From: an uncultured delta proteobacterium
GTDB taxonomy: Bacteria > RBG-13-61-14 > DRUE01
Length of the DNA: 19,836 nucleotides
Assembly (NCBI GenBank): GCA_903897985.1
Contig: CAIUDS010000482.1
Span: 1-19,836, forward strand
Reading direction: 5' to 3'
Of this stretch, positions 1-6,406 are shown piece after piece (position 1 is the first letter of the stretch; every line of letters starts with the position of its first letter). Both the position numbers and the translations under genes were made by a program. The notes beneath the pieces are model-generated. The model saw nothing but the letters and a program-made list of their open reading frames with translations, ran no database searches and had not been told where the DNA came from.

Positions 1-134
1 ACCCTGCTGTGACTCAGGCTGGACCAATGATGATTCTGTCGTCCAAGAGTCTGAGAGGTTAACAACCTCCCGAGTCCTATGTCGTCCAGTCGCGCTGAAT
101 CGCCCGCAATTGCGGGCACCCACGCCCTTGCACT

Positions 135-240
135 GATGAAACGGATTAAACTGATTAAGATGATTAAGCCCATAATCGCCTCGGCGCTACTTGCCGCCTC
201 TTTAATCAGCTTAATCTCTTTCCTCAATTTAATCTGCTCA
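135..240. repeat. GATTAA-type imperfect inverted repeat
   Basis: The left arm (144-160) reads GATTAAACTGATTAAGA and the reverse complement of the right arm (200-216) reads GATTAAGCTGATTAAAG, so the arms match at about 15 of 17 positions. Further GATTAAG and ATTTAATCTG units flank both arms. This looks like a dispersed intergenic repeat rather than coding sequence. Confidence 0.6.
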
Positions 241-520
241 TGCTGCCGTGGGACGCAATTGAGAAAGAACCACTCGCATTGCCGGGGGCATCAGGTTTGT
301 GGTCAGATGCTGGGCCCATCCGGAGTCGTTGACCGCCGTGCGTAAGCCCCAGGGGCTTGGAGTTGGGGGTTTGGAGTTGGGCAATTACCCAATCCCTCTT
401 GTCCGCCATAGCTCTGCAATCAGAGCGAAGGCGGAAAATCCCCATTCCCTTCCCAGGTGCGAACTCGCGCATGGGTCGCTCCCGAGCATCATGCCGAGAG
501 CGAACATCGAAGAAAAAAGC

Positions 521-639
521 AAAAGTTTTAAAGTTCCAGGTTTTATAGTTTTAAAGTTGGAAACCAATGCCCAATCCTACCATCACCTGCCCTTCGGGCC
601 ACACTAACTTTAAAACTTTAAAACTCTAAAACTTTTGAA
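521..639. repeat. Long A/T-rich inverted repeat (MITE-like or stem-loop)
   Basis: The left arm (about 521-560) contains AAAAGTTTTAAAG and a second GTTTTAAAGTTGG. The right arm (about 604-639) is its approximate reverse complement, with CTAACTTTAAAAC, CTTTAAAAC and TCTAAAACTTTTG. The centre carries a small GCCC-ttc-GGGC hairpin near 589-600. No transposase or obvious target-site duplication is visible, so whether it is mobile is unknown. Confidence 0.55.
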
Positions 640-640
640 C

Positions 641-668
641 GGACCCTTGCGTTTAAAACGCAAGGTCC
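641..668. repeat. Hairpin of 13-14 bp stem
   Basis: GGACCCTTGCGTTT is followed directly by its near-perfect reverse complement AAAACGCAAGGTCC, with one bulged C. Immediately after it comes the palindrome CCTATATATAGG (670-681). No T-run follows on either strand that would make it a standard intrinsic terminator. Confidence 0.55.
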
Positions 669-868
669 CCCTATATATAGGAAAATCGTTACATCGCTTT
701 TTCAGCCCAAAATCGGTCCTAACTGATTGATTTTCCTTTCAACTTTCAACCTTTCACCCCCTTCACCTCCGATACACATTTGTCAACCTGGGCCAAACGA
801 AAAATGAAAAAATAATTTTTCCGCTTATTTATCAATGGATTGCAAAGCTATGAAAAAATTGCAATTTT

Positions 869-885
869 GTTTGGTTAAACCAAAC
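869..885. promoter_or_regulatory. Perfect 8-bp palindrome, operator-like
   Basis: GTTTGGTT-A-AACCAAAC is a perfect inverted repeat with a one-base centre in an A/T-rich stretch. A short HindIII-like palindrome AAAAGCTTTT follows at 891-900. The symmetry and A/T-rich setting resemble a dimeric regulator site, but no gene start lies close by within the window, so the assignment is weak. Confidence 0.25.
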
Positions 886-1024
886 AACAGAAAAGCTTTT
901 GACCGACTTTATTGCAGCTTGAACCTTACCGGAAGAACTATTTAAAGCTGGCACGGTCATGCCTTAAGGAAATGTTGCCCAATCAGAAGCCCATCTGCTC
1001 TTAAAAGCGAGAGGTATATTCTTT

Positions 1025-2044
1025 TCATCTCCCCAAATACCGATTGTAAAGGCTCCTTGCTTTGGTTTCGTCTGTCGTCCCTTGGATAATAGCCCTACCG
1101 TCCGGGAAGAGGATGAGTTTGAGGCCTTCGAGGTCGGCTTCGAGGAGGTAGCCGTTGAAGGAGACCTTTCCCAGCGGCTGCAGCCGCTCCCGGATAGATT
1201 CGAGATTGAGTTGCGTGATCGCGGCGGGGCTGATCTGGACGGCGTTGCGTCCGCAGAGGGAGGTGGACCAGTCGGTTTTTTTCTTTTCGAGGAACTCGAA
1301 TTGACCTTTTCCGCAAGTGGGGCAATGAGGGTTGCGCTTGATGGCAATGGTGGAGAAGGTATGTTCCCAGAGGTCAATATTGGTCAGACCGGTCTTGACT
1401 TTATCCGAGCCGATGATGATTTTAATCGCCTCGATCACTTCGAGGGCGCCGACGAGCATGGGCGCGGGGTTGAGCACGCCCTCGGTCTCGCAGGACGGGA
1501 GCGAGCCGGCCGCGGGCGGTTCGGGGAACAGGCATCTTAGGCAGGCGGTCTTTCCCGGCTCGATCACCATCATCATTCCGGAGGCGCCGATGACTCCGCC
1601 GTAAATCCAGGGGATATTATTTTTCACGCACCAGTCGTTGATAAGGTAGCGGGTGGCGAGGTTATCGGTGCCGTCAATGACCAGGTGAACTCCCTGGGCG
1701 ATCCGCTCGATATTTTCCGGGCGGAGTTCCGCGACCTGGGGAATGATCTTGACCTGCGAATTGGACCGGGAGAGCTTTTGCGCCGCCACCACGGCCTTGG
1801 GAATCCGTTCCTTCATGTTCTCCTCGTCGTAGAGGAACTGGCGGTGGAGGTTCACGAGTTCAGGGATGTCCTGGTCAACAATGGTGAGATGCCCGATCCC
1901 GGAGCGGACCATGGACACGGCCGCGGCGGAGCCGAGCGCTCCGCACCCGACCAGGAGCACCTTGGAGGCGAGCAGTTTGCGCTGTCCTTCCTTGCCGAGG
2001 CCGTGGAAGGTGATCTGTCTTATGTATCTATCCAGATCTTCCAT
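1025..2044 (-). CDS. ThiF/MoeB/HesA-family E1-like adenylyltransferase
   Basis: This 339-residue protein belongs to the E1-like family that adenylates the C-terminal glycine of ubiquitin-like sulfur carriers such as ThiS or MoaD. Seen: a Rossmann nucleotide-binding loop VGCGALGS (32-39), the VDQD strand end (56-59), NLHRQF (65-70), the DGTDN motif (124-128), a zinc site CLRC (168-171) and CPTC (241-244), and a candidate acceptor cysteine in SCETEG (C185). A C-terminal domain (about 255-339, with SLCGRNAVQI and LFPDGRA) resembles the tail of 339-residue ThiF-type proteins. I chose the ATG at 2044 because GGAGGGATTG lies just upstream and the two upstream ATGs lack one. It lies 189 bp downstream of a cysteine desulfurase, a plausible sulfur donor, but no ThiS/MoaD gene is visible. 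It could be ThiF, MoeB or a HesA-type paralogue. Confidence 0.9.
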   Translation of the reverse strand: MEDLDRYIRQITFHGLGKEGQRKLLASKVLLVGCGALGSAAAVSMVRSGIGHLTIVDQDIPELVNLHRQFLYDEENMKERIPKAVVAAQKLSRSNSQVKIIPQVAELRPENIERIAQGVHLVIDGTDNLATRYLINDWCVKNNIPWIYGGVIGASGMMMVIEPGKTACLRCLFPEPPAAGSLPSCETEGVLNPAPMLVGALEVIEAIKIIIGSDKVKTGLTNIDLWEHTFSTIAIKRNPHCPTCGKGQFEFLEKKKTDWSTSLCGRNAVQISPAAITQLNLESIRERLQPLGKVSFNGYLLEADLEGLKLILFPDGRAIIQGTTDETKARSLYNRYLGR

Positions 2045-2062
2045 CAATCCCTCCATCAATTC

Positions 2063-2215
2063 TCACCGCAGAGACGCAGAGAGCGCAGAGAATACGGATT
2101 ACAATCAATTCTGGGTTCACCGCAAAGGCGCAAAAATCAGAGAGAATTCTTTTTTGTTTTATAATCATCTATCTCCAATTATTCTCTTCTTTGCGGCCGC
2201 TGCGTCTCCGCGGTA
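2063..2215. repeat. Cluster of three CGCAAAGGCGCAAAG-type repeats
   Basis: Copies lie at 2063-2091 (CACCGCAGAGACGCAGAG type), 2118-2140 (CACCGCAAAGGCGCAAA) and, inverted, 2187-2215 (TTTGCGGCCGCTGCGTCTC). They fill most of the 189-bp gap between the desulfurase and ThiF-like genes. Related copies occur at 18916-18945, 19602-19620 and 19796-19809, so this is a dispersed family. Confidence 0.75.
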
Positions 2216-2233
2216 AAATCCAGAATATTTCAT

Positions 2234-3379
2234 TTAATCCCCGCGCTTGATTTGCGCAATCGCCTGCTCGAGCGCTTTGAGGAAATAATCCACTTCTTCC
2301 CCGGTGTTGTATTTGCCAAGCGACACCCGGAGGGTCCCCCGGGCCGCTTCCTTGCTCAAACCAATGGCCTGGAGCACATGGCTCGGCTCGGTCGAGCCGG
2401 CTTTGCAGGCGCTTCCGGCCGAGACCGCGATGCCCATGGCATCCAGGTTCATAAGCAGACTTTCGCCGTCAATGCCGGGGAAGCTGACATTGGTGGTATT
2501 AGGCACGCGCGGAACGGACTCGGCATTGATTTGAGCGGACGGGAATTTTTCCTTAAGCCCTTTTTCCAGGCGGTCGCGCAGGAGGCGGAGCCTCTCCTTT
2601 CCCTGCTCCCCTTCCTCATCCATGATCCTGACCGCCTCGGCCAGGCTGGCGATCCCGACCAGGTTCTCGGTCCCGGCGCGGCGCTTCTGTTCATGGCCGC
2701 CGCCATGGAGGGTGGGTAGGAGCGGCGTTTTTTTGCGGACATATAGCGCTCCCACGCCCTTGAAGGCATAAACTTTGTGGCCGGAGACCGAGAGCAGATC
2801 CACGCCGAGTTCGTCCACCTTGACCGACATTTTCGCGAGCGCCTGGACCGCGTCGGTATGGAACAGGGCGCCCTGACGGTGCGCGATCTCCGCGGCCTGC
2901 GGGATAGGCTCGATGGTCCCGAGTTCGTTATTGGCGAGCATGATGCTGACGAGGATGGTGTCCTTGCGAATGTTTTTTTGCAGGAAGTCCAGGTCAATAA
3001 TGCCGTTCTTATCCACCGGGAGCCGGGTCACCTCGAAGCCCTGTTGAGACAACTGGTTGACCACCAGCCGGACGGAGGAGTGCTCGATTGCAGAGGCGAT
3101 CAGGTGTTTGCCTTTGATGGCAAGGGCTTCCACCACGCCCTTGATCGCGAGGTTGTTGGCCTCGGTGCCGCCGCTGGTGAAGATCAGCTCGGAGTCTTCG
3201 GCGCCAATCGCCGCGGCCACGGTGCGGCGGCTCTCTTCGAGGATGCGCTTGGCCTGCTGTCCCTCGAAGTGGAGGGAGGACGGGTTGCCGTAGTGGGAGC
3301 CGGCCAGTTCCATGACCTTCTCGATCACTCGCGGGTCGGGCCGGGTGGTGGCGTTGTTGTCGAAATAAATCCGCTTCAT
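2234..3379 (-). CDS. Class V aminotransferase-fold cysteine desulfurase (NifS/IscS type)
   Basis: This PLP enzyme of 381 residues takes sulfur from L-cysteine, giving alanine and an enzyme persulfide for Fe-S clusters, thiamine, molybdopterin or tRNA thiolation. Seen: N-terminal YFDNNATT (5-12), GNPSSLH (31-37), TSGGTEANN (68-76), EHSS with H100, HTDAVQ with D176, the PLP lysine in SGHK (K202), and the catalytic cysteine in SAGSACKAG (C325) within a long active loop typical of the NifS/IscS group. Length is normal for the family. The ATG at 3379 has no Shine-Dalgarno sequence; instead a promoter ends 8 nt upstream, suggesting a leaderless mRNA. The ThiF-like gene follows, so its sulfur may feed an E1-activated carrier. 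No iscU or nifU is visible nearby. Confidence 0.95.
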   Translation of the reverse strand: MKRIYFDNNATTRPDPRVIEKVMELAGSHYGNPSSLHFEGQQAKRILEESRRTVAAAIGAEDSELIFTSGGTEANNLAIKGVVEALAIKGKHLIASAIEHSSVRLVVNQLSQQGFEVTRLPVDKNGIIDLDFLQKNIRKDTILVSIMLANNELGTIEPIPQAAEIAHRQGALFHTDAVQALAKMSVKVDELGVDLLSVSGHKVYAFKGVGALYVRKKTPLLPTLHGGGHEQKRRAGTENLVGIASLAEAVRIMDEEGEQGKERLRLLRDRLEKGLKEKFPSAQINAESVPRVPNTTNVSFPGIDGESLLMNLDAMGIAVSAGSACKAGSTEPSHVLQAIGLSKEAARGTLRVSLGKYNTGEEVDYFLKALEQAIAQIKRGD

Positions 3380-3387
3380 GTGGCTTT

Positions 3388-3416
3388 ATTCTAGCAACGG
3401 GCGCGGTTTTATTCAA
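3388..3416 (-). promoter_or_regulatory. Sigma70-like promoter of the cysteine desulfurase gene, apparently leaderless
   Basis: On the minus strand TTGAAT (3416-3411) is followed by 17 nt and then TAGAAT (3393-3388). Only 8 nt separate the -10 box from the ATG at 3379, so the transcript should begin at or within about two bases of the start codon. Confidence 0.55.
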
Positions 3417-3549
3417 TGAGCCCGGCGAGGGAGGCCCGAGCCGTAGGCCCTGGCGCTTGATTGAAATGAATTTGATTTTCCGATTCAACCCCAAAAGTGT
3501 ATAAGCAAAGCTGCGACCAGGATGCCTGCGGAATTGGCGATCAACGCGG

Positions 3550-3672
3550 CTAATGAGGAATCGAAATAATTGTGGCCACCAGCATGATTCCGATTATTCC
3601 CATGAATAAGGAGATAACGGCTATTTTGGAAATTTTCTTTTCCTTCGGTTGAGTCTGGGCAATGGAATTCAT
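3550..3672 (-). CDS. Small membrane protein coupled to the HEPN gene, possibly frameshifted
   Basis: I do not recognise a family. The ATG at 3672 overlaps the HEPN stop codon as ATGA, the same arrangement as between the MNT and HEPN genes, which argues it is translated. It encodes 40 residues: a polar start with QPKEKK, then one hydrophobic segment (about 15-38, with LFMGIIGIML). The frame ends at TAG (3552-3550). A second hydrophobic segment ending in LLIHFWG lies just downstream in another frame and ends at 3485. Reading across with loss or skipping of one base would give a protein of about 66 residues with two membrane segments. So this is either a short single-span protein or a gene broken by a one-base change; sequencing error is also possible. 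Confidence 0.45.
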   Translation of the reverse strand: MNSIAQTQPKEKKISKIAVISLFMGIIGIMLVATIISIPH

Positions 3673-4052
3673 TTTTCCAGATGGGCCTTGATGGCTGTAA
3701 CAAACTGCCGGCTGGATTTGATTATTTCGTGGGCAGTTTCACGACTTATGACCACTAGGGTCTTGTAATCCCCGGTTTGCCGCTGTTCAAATGCGTCATG
3801 AAATTGCTTGCTCATCGTTTTGGGAAAAACCTTGGTTTTCACGAAAATCTCGTCAAACATTGCGATTGCTCCGCTGTGTTTGGAAGTTCCTTTTCCTTCT
3901 TTGGCCAGCAATGCGAGCACAGCATAGAACATTGCATAATAAGCTCTATTGACGGCGCCACGGTAACTCTGCCCGGAATCATAAAGAATTTGCGCCGCGG
4001 CCAGGGCTTCTTCCGCCTGTTCCAGCCGATATTTGATCAGGGTTTCTTTCAT
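3669..4052 (-). CDS. HEPN domain protein (putative toxin of an MNT-HEPN pair)
   Basis: A 127-residue, mostly helical protein matching the HEPN family (UPF0332-like). Seen: RGAVNRAYYAMFYA (31-44), SKHSG (57-61), and RQTGDY (91-96), all typical of the family. Family members paired with a minimal nucleotidyltransferase act as RNase toxins that the partner controls, in known cases by AMPylation. The usual Rx4-6H catalytic motif appears to have Tyr (Y43) where many relatives have His after RAYYAMF, so RNase activity is uncertain. The ATG at 4052 overlaps the end of the MNT gene by 4 bp (ATGA), showing translational coupling. A third small membrane ORF is coupled at the 3' end. Confidence 0.88.
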   Translation of the reverse strand: MKETLIKYRLEQAEEALAAAQILYDSGQSYRGAVNRAYYAMFYAVLALLAKEGKGTSKHSGAIAMFDEIFVKTKVFPKTMSKQFHDAFEQRQTGDYKTLVVISRETAHEIIKSSRQFVTAIKAHLEK

Positions 4053-4363
4053 ATCGGCACGCCTTCCCTTTGGACATTCAAGTACAAGGGGTCTTCTTTA
4101 AGCACGCCGGCGATTTCTTTTCGGGTGTAAATGGTGGTGGAAAGATGGATACCGGCGTCAAAGCCGACCTGCCAGGCGCAGTCAAAGACGAGGCCGCGGA
4201 TCTTGCGGTTGTACCGGTTAACGAGCACGAACAAGTCGAGGTCGGAGTACCGGTGATGGTCGCCGCGGGCGCGCGAGCCATAAGCGGTGACCTCGGCATC
4301 GGGGAGCCGGGCGTGCAGTTTTTTCTTGAAGGTCCGGGCTAATTTCAGGTCTTTGCGATTCAT
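4049..4363 (-). CDS. Minimal nucleotidyltransferase (MNT), putative antitoxin
   Basis: A 104-residue nucleotidyltransferase of the pol-beta superfamily. Seen: the signature YGSRARGDHHRYSDLDLF (28-45) with G29-S30 and the metal-binding pair D41/D43. A clear third catalytic carboxylate is not evident on the next strand (around FDAGIHLSTTIYT, 68-80), as in several single-domain relatives. The C-terminus NVQREGVPI (96-104) resembles other MNTs encoded next to HEPN genes. I chose the ATG at 4363, 7 nt after a perfect TATAAT, rather than the upstream ATG that would start within the promoter. It overlaps the HEPN gene by ATGA. Likely role: modification and neutralisation of the HEPN toxin. Confidence 0.88.
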   Translation of the reverse strand: MNRKDLKLARTFKKKLHARLPDAEVTAYGSRARGDHHRYSDLDLFVLVNRYNRKIRGLVFDCAWQVGFDAGIHLSTTIYTRKEIAGVLKEDPLYLNVQREGVPI

Positions 4364-4370
4364 CAATATA

Positions 4371-4399
4371 ATTATAGGCGGAAAGGGCGCGGAATGCAA
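4371..4399 (-). promoter_or_regulatory. Sigma70-like promoter of the MNT-HEPN operon, apparently leaderless
   Basis: On the minus strand TTGCAT (4399-4394), a 17-nt spacer, and a perfect TATAAT (4376-4371). The ATG at 4363 is only 7 nt past the -10 box, and no Shine-Dalgarno sequence is present, so a leaderless mRNA is expected. Confidence 0.6.
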
Positions 4400-4452
4400 A
4401 AAAATTGAATGCTTTTAAGCCCTTTCCCTTGGGAGTTGCTCACGCCCGATCA

Positions 4453-4472
4453 GGGCAGGGCAAGCCCTGCCC
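4453..4472. repeat. Perfect 8-bp stem-loop abutting the metW stop codon
   Basis: GGGCAGGG-CAAG-CCCTGCCC is a perfect stem with a 4-nt loop that starts directly after the metW stop codon (4475-4473). No T-run follows on the minus strand, so it is better seen as an extragenic palindromic repeat that may stabilise or end the metW transcript than as a classical intrinsic terminator. Confidence 0.55.
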
Positions 4473-5078
4473 CTACGACTTCTGCTTGATGACATAGATG
4501 GCGCTTTTGGCGAGGAGGTTGGGGAAGAGATAGGGACTGAGGAGCAGGCTGCCGCGGATGAAGATGCGTTTGATGATCTCGATGCCCTTTTCCGCGGCGA
4601 AGCGCTCGAAGTCCTTGACCGTGAGCAAATGAATGTTGGGGGTGTTATACCATTGATAAGGGAGTTCGGGCGTGGTGGGCATGAGCCCGGTGAACATGAG
4701 TTGGAGGCGGACGCGGAGGTATGCGAAATTGGGGAACCCGACGATGCCCTTTTTTCCGACCCGGACCATTTCCTTGAGCACATAGTCGGGCTTCATGACC
4801 ACCTGGAGGGTCTGATTGAGGACCACATAATCGAACGAGCCGGTCTGAAAGTCGGCCAGGCCCTCGTCGAGGTTTCCGTGGATGACATTAACCCCGCGGG
4901 CGGTGCAGCGAGTGATGTTGCCCTCGTCTATCTCGATGCCCTGGCCGGTGACATGCTTCTCGTGGGCGAGCAGATCGAGCAGTTCGCCGTCGCCGCAACC
5001 CAGGTCCAGCACCCGGGCATTTTGCTCCACCAGGTCCGCGATGATCTCATAGTCTATCCGGTTTCGTCCACGCTTCAT
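4473..5078 (-). CDS. metW: MetW-family methyltransferase-like protein (methionine biosynthesis)
   Basis: A 201-residue SAM-dependent methyltransferase-fold protein of the MetW family, which works with the homoserine acyltransferase MetX in methionine synthesis. Seen: motif I VLDLGCGDGE (23-32), acidic loop GIEID (47-51), NLDEGL (69-74), and the MetW-specific FDYVVLNQTLQ (82-92) and FPNFAYLRVR (115-124). Length is that of the family. The ATG at 5078 gives the usual N-terminus ahead of DYEIIADL; upstream in-frame sequence holds the promoter. No metX is visible: the gene stands alone between the propeller cluster and the MNT-HEPN pair. It appears to have its own promoter, and a GGAG sits only 2 nt before the ATG. 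Confidence 0.93.
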   Translation of the reverse strand: MKRGRNRIDYEIIADLVEQNARVLDLGCGDGELLDLLAHEKHVTGQGIEIDEGNITRCTARGVNVIHGNLDEGLADFQTGSFDYVVLNQTLQVVMKPDYVLKEMVRVGKKGIVGFPNFAYLRVRLQLMFTGLMPTTPELPYQWYNTPNIHLLTVKDFERFAAEKGIEIIKRIFIRGSLLLSPYLFPNLLAKSAIYVIKQKS

Positions 5079-5085
5079 AGCTCCG

Positions 5086-5113
5086 AATCTACACCAAAAA
5101 GGCGGATTGTAAA
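5086..5113 (-). promoter_or_regulatory. Sigma70-like promoter of metW, apparently leaderless
   Basis: On the minus strand TTTACA (5113-5108), a 16-nt spacer, and TAGATT (5091-5086). The metW ATG at 5078 is 7 nt downstream of the -10 box. A GGAG overlaps the last bases before the ATG but is too close to be a standard ribosome binding site. Confidence 0.5.
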
Positions 5114-5173
5114 GGCAGGGAATTATCCCGATCCGCGCCTGCGGCAAGGCCATCGCGCTTGGCTAAATTATAC

Positions 5174-6370
5174 TTACGGATTCACCACCTGGACCGGAGA
5201 GTTTTGGTTTCCGCTCAGGCCGGAGCCGAGTTGGTTGTCATCGTTCCATCCCCAGCACCAGAGGAGGGTGTCGCTGGCGGTGATTCCGCAGGTATGTTCG
5301 GTTCCCGCGACAACCAGGGTCCAGCCGGTTCCGACTTTGTAAGGCGTGGTCCGGTCCGACCATTCGCCATCTCCCAATTGTCCATAAGTTGCATAACCCC
5401 AGCAAAAGAGGTCTTTATTCTTTTTCCTGGCGCAGGTATGATATTCTCCCGCGGAAAGTGAGGCCCAGGTGTTCGCGCTTCCCACCTTGACCGGGGAATA
5501 CTTCTCGGTTTTGTTTCCAATGCCCAACTCGCCATTATTATTGAATCCCCAGCACCAGAGCGTGCCGTCGGTCTTTTTGGCGCAGGCGTGATAGCCGCCG
5601 GCCGCGACCGCGGACCAGTCGCTGGCTTTACCCACCCGGGTGGGCTTCTTCTTGTCCACCGTATTTCCGAGCCCGAGCTGGCCGTATTCATTCCAGCCCC
5701 AGCACCAAAGCGAGCCGTCTTTCTTTTTGCCGCAGGTGAACGCCTGCCCGGCGGAATAAGTCACCCAGCCGGTGCCCAGGACCTTGACCGGCGTGAGTTT
5801 GTATCTATAGGTCCCATCCCCTAGTTCGCCCGAAGTATTGAGTCCCCAGCACCAGAGCGTGGCATTGGGCTTTTGGGCGCAGCTATGTTGATACCCGGCA
5901 TCCACGGATTGCCAACCCCCGCTGACAAAGGTCGGCGACTTTTTATCGGCGCCGCTGCCATCCCCAACCTGGCCGGAGCCATTGAATCCCCAGCAGTAAA
6001 GATCGCCGTTACTTTTGAGCGCGCAGGTGTGTTGATCCTTCGCGGAAAACTGGGTCCAGTCGGTGTCCGTCCCGACCTGGGTGGCCAGGCTGCGGTTGGC
6101 CGTGTCTCCCACGCCCAGTTGACCGTAGAAATTCCTGCCCCAGCACCAAAGCGTGTGGTCGGTGGCGATCCCGCAGGAATGATACCTGCCGCCCGCAACC
6201 TTGAGCCAGCCGGAAATCGCCGACCCGTTTGAGGCCGCTTGCCCAAAACCCGGAGAGTGGTCCAGAGGCTGGTTCACATTTGACCCGGCCTCATTCGTGT
6301 CTCCGCAAGCAATGAACATTCCTACAAAGATCAAACCCAGAACCCCCGCTAAAAATTTTTTTATACTCAT
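5174..6370 (-). CDS. RCC1-repeat seven-bladed propeller lipoprotein 8 (last of array)
   Basis: 398 residues: lipoprotein signal with lipobox FIAC (C22), a short linker, and seven RCC1-type blades (about 55-398) ending in VVNP. Each blade has the H-x-C ... (L/W/F)CWG pattern. The ATG at 6370 is preceded by AGGAGAAGAA, and it puts the lipobox cysteine at residue 22, as in the other single-propeller paralogues; the longer frame back to 6406 lacks a ribosome binding site. It lacks the KKNTGLYCWG sixth blade shared by most sisters (it has KNKDLFCWG) and its linker is the most divergent of the group, so it is the outlier of the MKK..FLAG subfamily. Only 36 bp separate it from the preceding gene, so it is likely co-transcribed. 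Ligand unknown. Confidence 0.9.
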   Translation of the reverse strand: MSIKKFLAGVLGLIFVGMFIACGDTNEAGSNVNQPLDHSPGFGQAASNGSAISGWLKVAGGRYHSCGIATDHTLWCWGRNFYGQLGVGDTANRSLATQVGTDTDWTQFSAKDQHTCALKSNGDLYCWGFNGSGQVGDGSGADKKSPTFVSGGWQSVDAGYQHSCAQKPNATLWCWGLNTSGELGDGTYRYKLTPVKVLGTGWVTYSAGQAFTCGKKKDGSLWCWGWNEYGQLGLGNTVDKKKPTRVGKASDWSAVAAGGYHACAKKTDGTLWCWGFNNNGELGIGNKTEKYSPVKVGSANTWASLSAGEYHTCARKKNKDLFCWGYATYGQLGDGEWSDRTTPYKVGTGWTLVVAGTEHTCGITASDTLLWCWGWNDDNQLGSGLSGNQNSPVQVVNP

Positions 6371-6406
6371 TTCTTCTCCTGTTAGGATTGAGATTGATCT
6401 TTGCAA

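Larger units (their letters stand above)
1..1024. other. Gene-free repeat-rich intergenic region
   Basis: No reading frame here looks like a real protein; the open frames are short, low-complexity and overlap repeats. The region holds a GATTAA-type inverted repeat (about 135-240), direct copies of TTGGAGTTGGG at 357-367 and 371-381, a long AAAGTTTTAAAG-type inverted repeat (521-639), a 28-nt hairpin (641-668), a palindrome CCTATATATAGG (670-681) and a palindrome at 869-885. It lies downstream of the ThiF-like gene. The first 78 bases show nothing beyond a small inverted repeat GAGGTT-aac-AACCTC near 54-70. Confidence 0.7.

Noticed and set aside
79..345. 88-residue plus-strand open frame with a hydrophobic middle
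   Set aside because: The hydrophobic stretch is produced by the GATTAA inverted repeat; no ribosome binding site and no recognisable protein.
641..681. Intrinsic terminator for an unseen plus-strand gene
   Set aside because: A good hairpin is present but no T-run follows on either strand.
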